The notes under the pieces are model-generated. The model searched no databases. It saw only the letters and a program-made list of their open reading frames with translations, and had not been told where the DNA came from. The position numbers were made by a program, and so were the translations under genes. Below are positions 7,418 to 12,269 of a stretch of 12,269 nt of DNA, one piece after another. Each line of letters opens with the position of its first letter. The first letter of the stretch is position 1. The DNA lies in contig JAGWMT010000074.1 of NCBI GenBank assembly GCA_028871595.1, positions 1 to 12,269 on the forward strand. The letters are read 5' to 3'. This stretch comes from Elusimicrobiota bacterium. GTDB taxonomy: Bacteria > Elusimicrobiota > Elusimicrobia > UBA1565 > UBA9628.

Positions 7418-8922
7418 AGTTTGGGCGAGGAGAGGTAGAAATAAGGCATCCCCGTGATCGTCGGGACGAAATCGACGTTTTTTCGGACGCCATAGGTGCG
7501 GATTTTCTGGTACGTGAAAAGGCTGAGCGCCTGGTCGTACAGATAGCGGTCCATTTCCATGCCCAGGCGCTGTTGTTCGGCCGGGTCCAAGCTGGAGATC
7601 ATACGGATGAGCCGCGCGTCGTAATCGGGGCTTTTGAGCAGGCTGAAGGGAGAACGGGAGTAGAGGAAGATGGACTGGATGAAGAAGGCGTGGCCGAACA
7701 AATCGGGACAACCGCCGAAGGTAAAATCCCATCCCCCAGCCTGGATGTCGCGGCTCAAGCTTGAGTCGGGACTTTTATGGATTTCAAGGCGAATCCCCGC
7801 ACGTGCGAGCTGCTTGGTCATGATCTTCGCGGAACGTTCCGTCTGATACTTGATGATCACCTTGAGATCGATTCCTTTCGGGTAACCTGCGGCCTTCAGG
7901 AGCGCGCGGGCCTTGCGGAGGTCGTACGGATACGGGCGGAGGCTGGGGTCATGCCCGGTCTCTCCTTCCATCGTCGTCGTCGCGATGGGCCTCCCATTGC
8001 CGAGCAGGTCATAACGGATGAGTTCCTCCTTGTCGAGAGCGTAGTTCAACGCCTGTCGAACCCTTAGATCCGCGAGAGGGCCGGAGCTGATGTTGATGCT
8101 TCCGGCGACCGTGTAGTAGCTTTCCTTCTTGACGATGTTGGCGACCCCGCTCTTCATGACGCGCAATGTTTCGGTGCCGGGAAGCTCGGTGACGATGTCC
8201 ACGCCTCCGCGCAGGAGTTCATCCACCTGCCGGGCCGGAGAAAGGAAGCGGAAGATCAGCCGTTTGAATTTGGGGCGGCCCGGCGACCAGTAATTCTCGT
8301 TCGCATCCAGAACGACGCTTTTCCCCTTCTCCCACGAAACGAAGCGGAAGGCGCCCGTGCCTACCGGGTGCTCGCCGAACTGGGCGTCGCCGACCTTGGC
8401 GATGTAGACGGGCGGTGAGATATGCACGAATCCCGCCAGGCGGTTCAATAAGATGCCGTCCGGATAACGGGTCTTGATTCGAACGGTATACGGATCCACG
8501 ATCTCCACGCTCTTGATCGAATTCAGATACCCGACCGCGGGGAAGCCGGTCTTGGGATCGAGGTAGCGTTCAATCGTGAATTTGACGGCGTTGGCGTCGA
8601 ACGGTTCGCCGTCATGGAACTTGACGCCGCGGCGGAGCTCCAACTCTAAGGTCGTGTCGTCGATCCAGCGCCAATGCGTGGCCAGCGCCGGCACGATCTT
8701 TCCGTCGGGGTCGATCCGGGCGAGGCCGTCGAAAATCTGCTGCACCAGGGTGAACGCCTTTTCGACGAAAAGCTTTTGCGGGTCAAGCGTCGAGGGATCG
8801 GCAACGTCGTCGGCGACGATCAAGGTGGACGCGCGGTCCACGGCGGCGCCGTGGAGGGGCGCGCCCAGCGCGAAGGCCGCAAGGCAAAAAGAGGCCGCCC
8901 GAAGGAGCTTCATGGCCGGCAT
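7414..8922 (-). CDS. ABC transporter substrate-binding protein, family 5 (peptide/nickel/opine type)
   Basis: This is a periplasmic binding protein of 502 residues that normally captures peptides, nickel chelates, opines or similar small molecules for an ABC importer. An N-terminal signal peptide is visible (about 4-27, MKLLRAASFCLAAFALG, with a likely cut after LHGA). Family hallmarks follow: DPQKLFVEKAFTLVQQIFDGL, LRRGVKFHDGEPFDANAVKF, the GTGAFRFVSWEKG turn, and LADLRVRQALNYALDKEEL, the region often used as the family signature. Length is typical. Two start codons are possible, ATG 8922 or ATG 8913, and neither has a clear ribosome site. The first lies 1 base after the methyltransferase stop (TAAGATG), which suggests coupled translation. 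No permease or ATPase gene lies in the window, so its transporter partner is unknown, or it serves as a ligand presenter. Its GC content is visibly lower than that of its neighbours. Confidence 0.95.
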   Translation of the reverse strand: MPAMKLLRAASFCLAAFALGAPLHGAAVDRASTLIVADDVADPSTLDPQKLFVEKAFTLVQQIFDGLARIDPDGKIVPALATHWRWIDDTTLELELRRGVKFHDGEPFDANAVKFTIERYLDPKTGFPAVGYLNSIKSVEIVDPYTVRIKTRYPDGILLNRLAGFVHISPPVYIAKVGDAQFGEHPVGTGAFRFVSWEKGKSVVLDANENYWSPGRPKFKRLIFRFLSPARQVDELLRGGVDIVTELPGTETLRVMKSGVANIVKKESYYTVAGSINISSGPLADLRVRQALNYALDKEELIRYDLLGNGRPIATTTMEGETGHDPSLRPYPYDLRKARALLKAAGYPKGIDLKVIIKYQTERSAKIMTKQLARAGIRLEIHKSPDSSLSRDIQAGGWDFTFGGCPDLFGHAFFIQSIFLYSRSPFSLLKSPDYDARLIRMISSLDPAEQQRLGMEMDRYLYDQALSLFTYQKIRTYGVRKNVDFVPTITGMPYFYLSSPKL

Positions 8923-8923
8923 C

Positions 8924-9949
8924 TTACCGGTTCAAGTTCGGCTTGAACCCGATCATCGCCAGGGACGGGAAGGGGCTGCGCTCGGCGATCGGAACGGCGA
9001 CGACGTTCTTGAAGCCCGCCGTGCGCATCCACGCCCGGTAGTCGCCGGCCGTGTAGGCCGCGCCCTTGCCGGTGAACACCAGCAGGTGCACGTTGAGCAA
9101 GGCGGAAAATTTAGGACCCGTGCGGTCCGGGCCGATCACGTAATCGTGGATCACCAGTCGCCCGCCCGGGCGCAGGGCCCGCCAGGCCTTCGCGACCAGC
9201 GCCCGGTTGACCTTCTCGTCCTCGACCCTCGTCACGTTCGAGATCAGGACCAGGTCGAACTCCTCCCGGCCCAGTTCGTCGGTCAGGTAATTGGCCGCGC
9301 GGAAGCGGAAGCGGCGCGCCGCGGGGTGAGAGCGAACCAGGCCGCGCGTCACGGGCAGGGCCCCGGGCAGGTCCAGCAGCGTGGCCGTCAGCTTCGGCTC
9401 CCGCTCCACGAGGGCCGCGCTGAAGTTGCCGGCCCCGCTGCCGACGTCCAGGCTGTCGCGGACGCAGGACAAGTCCAGTTTGCGGGCCAGCTCGGCGGCG
9501 GGGTGGCGGGTGATGTCCCCCATCGCCTTCAGGTAGTCCCCCGTGAAGAAATCCTTGCCGATCCAGTCCCGAAGGCCCAGGCGCGGCTTGCCCGTGCGCA
9601 TGACCTCGCGCAGGTCGGACCATGCGTCCCACGTGTATTCCTGGTATTTGAGGTTGTGCCCGACGTAATCCGGGCTCCCCTCAACCAGCATGCGCCGTCC
9701 GGCGCGCGTGTTGGCGTAACGCCCTCCGCTCTTGCGCAGCCAGCCCAGGGCGACGAGCGCGTCCAGGACGCGGCTCAGCGCTGGTTCGTCCAGCTTCCGC
9801 CGGCGCGCCAGCCGCGCGGGGTCGCCGTAGCCCTTCTCGATCCAGGTGAAAAGGTCGTAGTGCAGGGCGGCCAGCAGGGGCTTCGCGCTGCGGTAGGACA
9901 TCGCCAGATCGGTGATCCGGCTCAAGTCGGCGTAGTACGCGGTGCTCAT
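8924..9949 (-). CDS. SAM-dependent methyltransferase of the plant-type O-methyltransferase fold, altered active site
   Basis: This soluble protein of 341 residues has the two-part layout of acetylserotonin/hydroxyneurosporene O-methyltransferases. An N-terminal winged-helix dimerisation region (about 1-95) contains ALHYDLFTWIEKG and the helix-turn-helix-like LDEPALSRVLDALVALGWL. The Rossmann SAM domain has motif I LDVGSGAGNF (167-176), the acidic strand end LLDLPGALP (191-199) and ALRPGGRLVIHDYV. Relatives carry a catalytic-base His in a block like LHDWDDE. Here the block reads SNVTRVEDE, so Thr 240 stands where His is expected (codon 9230-9232). The SAM site looks intact, so the protein may bind SAM but use another mechanism or substrate class. 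The second of two adjacent ATGs (9949) is chosen because GGGAGG lies 5 bases before it and only 2 before the first. The gene is packed between the ThDP enzyme and the binding protein. Confidence 0.92.
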   Translation of the reverse strand: MSTAYYADLSRITDLAMSYRSAKPLLAALHYDLFTWIEKGYGDPARLARRRKLDEPALSRVLDALVALGWLRKSGGRYANTRAGRRMLVEGSPDYVGHNLKYQEYTWDAWSDLREVMRTGKPRLGLRDWIGKDFFTGDYLKAMGDITRHPAAELARKLDLSCVRDSLDVGSGAGNFSAALVEREPKLTATLLDLPGALPVTRGLVRSHPAARRFRFRAANYLTDELGREEFDLVLISNVTRVEDEKVNRALVAKAWRALRPGGRLVIHDYVIGPDRTGPKFSALLNVHLLVFTGKGAAYTAGDYRAWMRTAGFKNVVAVPIAERSPFPSLAMIGFKPNLNR

Positions 9950-9954
9950 CATTG

Positions 9955-9960
9955 CCTCCC
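9955..9960 (-). promoter_or_regulatory. Ribosome binding site of the methyltransferase
   Basis: On the minus strand GGGAGG lies in the 10-base gap after the ThDP-enzyme stop. It is 2 bases from the ATG at 9952 and 5 bases from the ATG at 9949. The normal spacing favours 9949. Confidence 0.7.
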
Positions 9961-9962
9961 GT

Positions 9963-11675
9963 TCATGCGGCGACCAGCTCTTTTTGGATCGTGCGGACGC
10001 GGGCGCCCATCGGCGGGGCGTCTCCTAGCGCGGTGAGGACGTCGATGACGGCGGGAGCGCGCAGCGCGCGCGCGGCCGCCATCGCTTCGGCCAGCTGACC
10101 GGGCCGCTCCACCCGGAAGGCGGCGGCTCCCAAACCGCGCGCGACGGAGACGACGTCCAGCGGACGCCGGAAGACCGAACTGTGGAATCTCCCCCCGTAC
10201 AGCGCGCGTTCACCGTGGTAGATCATGCCGTGGCCGCCGTTGTTCACGATCACCCAGATGACCGGGGCCCCGCATTCGACCGCGGTGTGCACTTCCATCC
10301 CGTTCATCGCGAAGGCCGCGTCGCCGGCAAGCGCCACGACGACGCGTTCCGGACAGGCCAACTGAGCGCCGACCGCGCCCGCGACGGCGTAGCCCATCGA
10401 GGCCAGGCCCATGTTCACGAAGAAGCTGTTCTCCCGCAGGACCGGGAAGTGCCGTCCGACCCAGGAGCGGATCGAGCCGTTGTCCACGAACAGCATCGCG
10501 TCGGCCGGAAGGCAGCGGCGGAGCTCCTTGAGGAGGGTCTGCGGAAGGTAGCCGGCGGAGTGTTCGCGCGGCGTCGGCTCGTCGGGGACGGCGGGCGGGG
10601 CCGGGCGGACGGCGGGCGCGCCGCCGGCGCGGTCCAGCCGCCGGCCGGTCTCGTGGAGCATTTCCACCAGGACGGAGCGGGCGTCGCCCGTTAGCCCGAC
10701 GGCGACCGGGAAATTGCGCCCGATCACGGCGGGATCCACGTCGATCTGCAGAAGGGACTTCCCGGCCAGGCGCTCGTCGAAGCCGCAGGAGGTGACTTCT
10801 CCCAGGGAACTGCCCACGACCAGGAGCAGGTCCGTCTCGGGACCAAGAAGACGCTCGCGGACGTCCGGACTGCCGGACGGGCCCAACACGCCGAGAGAAA
10901 GCGGGTGGTCCTCCGGGAGGCACCCTTTGGCGCGGAAGCTGGTGGCCACGGGAAGGTCCAGGCGCTCGGCCAGGGCGCGGAGCGCCGTCCAAGCCCGGGA
11001 GACGTTGACTCCTGCCCCGGCGAGGATTGCGGGCCGGCGCGCCGCCAGGAGAAGGCCGACGGCCTCCCGGACGGAGCTCCGGTCGAATAATTCGATCCCA
11101 GGACGATAACGCGCGGGGGGTATAAGTTCGTCGGCCACGGGCTGGGTGATGTAGTCGAGCGGGAGACTGAGATGGACCGGGCCGGGACGCCCCGTCTGCA
11201 TGATCCTCAGCGCGGCCCGCGCGGTCGCTCCCATGCGCGAGGGGTGATGGAGCATCGTGCTCCATTTCGTGACCGGCTTGAACAGGGCGACGATGTCCGA
11301 GATCTCCGGGCTGCTCTCCTGGAAGGCCCCCATCCCGAACTGGCGCGTCGGGACTTGGGCCGTGAGCAGGAGGACCGGGACTTGATCCGCCTGGGAGACG
11401 GCCAACCCGGTCAGGGCGTTCGTCGCGCCCGGGCCCGTGGTCGTGCAGCAGACGCCGACGCGTCCCGTGGCGCGCGCGTACGCGTCCGCCATGAAGGCGG
11501 CCCCGCCCTCGTGCTTGGCCAGGACGGGAGTCATGACGCCGCGCGCGTGCATGGCCTCGTACAAAGGGATGATGGGCCCGCCGGGAATCCCGAAGACATG
11601 GCGCACGCCCTCCCGCTCCAAATAATCGAGCAGGACGTGGACGGCCGGCCGGACGTCCGAGTCGCGGGCGCTCAC
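9963..11675 (-). CDS. ThDP-dependent enzyme, acetolactate synthase/decarboxylase-like
   Basis: This cytoplasmic thiamine diphosphate enzyme of 570 residues probably decarboxylates a 2-keto acid and may ligate the product to an acceptor. Three domains are visible. The N-terminal pyrimidine-binding domain (about 7-175) has FGIPGG and KHEGGAAFMADAYA with activating Glu 56, then CCTTTGPGATNALTG and FGMGAFQE. The central domain (about 195-340) contains LGVLGPSGSP. The C-terminal domain has GDAAFAMNGMEVHTA (451-465) and Asn 478-479, the Mg-ThDP motif. The FQE block resembles acetolactate synthase, but the tryptophan expected after NN..GM in that enzyme is absent (NNGGHGMIYHGERALYGG), and no small regulatory subunit follows. 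A branched-chain amino-acid role is therefore doubtful. Residues 345-372 form a Pro/Ala-rich linker. The start is a GTG with a distant GAGGGG (14 bases away), and no better start is in frame. It lies 8 bases after the regulator gene. The substrate is unknown. Confidence 0.93.
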   Translation of the reverse strand: MSARDSDVRPAVHVLLDYLEREGVRHVFGIPGGPIIPLYEAMHARGVMTPVLAKHEGGAAFMADAYARATGRVGVCCTTTGPGATNALTGLAVSQADQVPVLLLTAQVPTRQFGMGAFQESSPEISDIVALFKPVTKWSTMLHHPSRMGATARAALRIMQTGRPGPVHLSLPLDYITQPVADELIPPARYRPGIELFDRSSVREAVGLLLAARRPAILAGAGVNVSRAWTALRALAERLDLPVATSFRAKGCLPEDHPLSLGVLGPSGSPDVRERLLGPETDLLLVVGSSLGEVTSCGFDERLAGKSLLQIDVDPAVIGRNFPVAVGLTGDARSVLVEMLHETGRRLDRAGGAPAVRPAPPAVPDEPTPREHSAGYLPQTLLKELRRCLPADAMLFVDNGSIRSWVGRHFPVLRENSFFVNMGLASMGYAVAGAVGAQLACPERVVVALAGDAAFAMNGMEVHTAVECGAPVIWVIVNNGGHGMIYHGERALYGGRFHSSVFRRPLDVVSVARGLGAAAFRVERPGQLAEAMAAARALRAPAVIDVLTALGDAPPMGARVRTIQKELVAA

Positions 11676-11683
11676 GCGCGTGC

Positions 11684-12269
11684 TTATTTCCCCTCGCCCA
11701 TGCCCAATTCTATTCCGAGCAGTTCCGCGGACTTGGCGAGCAGGGCGAGCAGGTCCAGCGGCTTGCGGAAAAACGCGTCGATCTTGGCCTCCTGAGGCTT
11801 CTTCTCGTTGAAGGGCGGCTTATCCCCGGAGATCGCGATGATCTTGATGTCCTTGGTCTCGGTCTGCGCCTTCAGCACGCGGCAGACCTGCTGCCCGTCC
11901 ATCTTGGGGAGGACGATGTCGAGGACGACGAGGTCGGGCGGATTCTGGCCGATGCGGATCAAGGCTTCGATCCCGGAGTGGCAGGTCTCCAGCGCGAAGT
12001 TGCCCCCGGAGCGGGAGAAGGCGCGCGCGACGACGCGGGTGATCTCGACGTCGTCGTCCACCACCAGCACCCGCATCTCGCGGGCGGCCAGCTTCTTCGG
12101 GACGGGGATGCCGAATTCGTCCAGGAAGGCGAGGAGGTTCTCGCGGGTCACGCGGTTGTGCCCTCCGGGGGTGGCGTAAGCCTTCAGTTTCCCGCTTTCG
12201 ATCCAGTTGATCACGCTGGAGGGATAAACGTCGCAGACCTTGGCGATGTCGTGAGTCGTGTAGGTTCGT
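11684..12269 (-). CDS. DNA-binding response regulator: N-terminal excisionase/MerR-like HTH plus C-terminal receiver, 5' end outside window
   Basis: This is probably a transcription regulator controlled by phosphorylation. The frame is open to the window edge. The first visible residues, RTYTTHDIAKVCDVYPSS, already form the first helices of an excisionase/MerR-type helix-turn-helix, followed by VINWIESGKLKAYATPGGHN and an LLAFLDEFGIPVP helix. The GTG at 12214 lies inside this domain and cannot be the real start, which should be only a few codons beyond the edge. After a short linker comes a full receiver domain: RVLVVDDDVEI, phospho-acceptor Asp in LVVLDIVLPKMDG (codon 11918-11920), Ser in AISGD, and Lys in FFRKPLD. 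The order, DNA-binding first and receiver last, is the reverse of common response regulators. Its stop lies 8 bases before the ThDP-enzyme start, so it probably leads the operon and may control it. The partner kinase could be the hybrid kinase downstream, by inference only. Confidence 0.92.
   Translation of the reverse strand, partial: RTYTTHDIAKVCDVYPSSVINWIESGKLKAYATPGGHNRVTRENLLAFLDEFGIPVPKKLAAREMRVLVVDDDVEITRVVARAFSRSGGNFALETCHSGIEALIRIGQNPPDLVVLDIVLPKMDGQQVCRVLKAQTETKDIKIIAISGDKPPFNEKKPQEAKIDAFFRKPLDLLALLAKSAELLGIELGMGEGK

Noticed and set aside
7418..7732. N-terminal extension of the cupin to an earlier start at 7732
   Set aside because: The extra 105 residues read through the binding-protein gene in another frame and resemble no cupin. 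The ATGA overlap at 7414-7417 gives a natural start.
8576..10036. A 486-codon plus-strand open frame opposite the methyltransferase and the start of the binding protein
   Set aside because: It has low-complexity Arg/Ala/Gln/Val-rich translation and is antisense to two recognised genes with good junctions.
10210..11265. A 351-codon minus-strand frame inside the ThDP-enzyme gene
   Set aside because: It is an alternate reading frame of the enzyme, dominated by Arg, Pro and Gly, with no family resemblance.

Overview
The window is 12,269 bases of dense, high-GC bacterial chromosome. It carries nine protein genes, no RNA genes, no insertion sequences and no CRISPR array, and no gap between genes exceeds about 100 bases. 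Both edges cut through a gene. Taxonomy cannot be fixed from this sequence. The mix of an M13 metallopeptidase, a potassium-independent proton-pumping pyrophosphatase, good GGAGG ribosome sites and a regulator that joins an excisionase/MerR-like helix-turn-helix to a receiver domain fits an Elusimicrobiota-like or deltaproteobacteria-like Gram-negative lineage. That placement is inference only. Standard stop codons (TAA, TGA and TAG) are all used.

Left arm, plus strand (1 to about 4831). The 3' part of a secreted, disulfide-bonded M13 zinc endopeptidase comes first. A strong sigma-70-like promoter, set inside an imperfect inverted repeat, follows. It drives hppA, which encodes a membrane pyrophosphatase that turns pyrophosphate hydrolysis into a proton gradient. 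A near-perfect intrinsic terminator closes hppA. A small exported protein with one TPR-like unit comes next, and its stop codon overlaps the stop of the convergent kinase gene.

Right arm, minus strand (12269 down to 4828). Six genes lie head to tail with gaps of 8, 10, 1, -4 and 52 bases. In transcription order they are: a helix-turn-helix/receiver regulator (start outside the window), a ThDP-dependent enzyme resembling acetolactate synthase, an O-methyltransferase-fold protein, a periplasmic family 5 solute-binding protein, a small cupin, and a hybrid histidine kinase with an extracytoplasmic sensor domain. The first five look like one transcription unit. The kinase may be part of it or may have its own weak promoter.

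The most interesting candidate for something undescribed is this right-arm cluster. A carboligase-type enzyme, a methyltransferase, a cupin and a secreted binding protein are bracketed by two-component regulators. The methyltransferase lacks the usual catalytic histidine, the ThDP enzyme lacks an acetolactate-synthase tryptophan, and the binding-protein gene is visibly poorer in GC than its neighbours. One reading is a pathway that makes or modifies a small molecule and senses it. The chemistry is not determined by the sequence.
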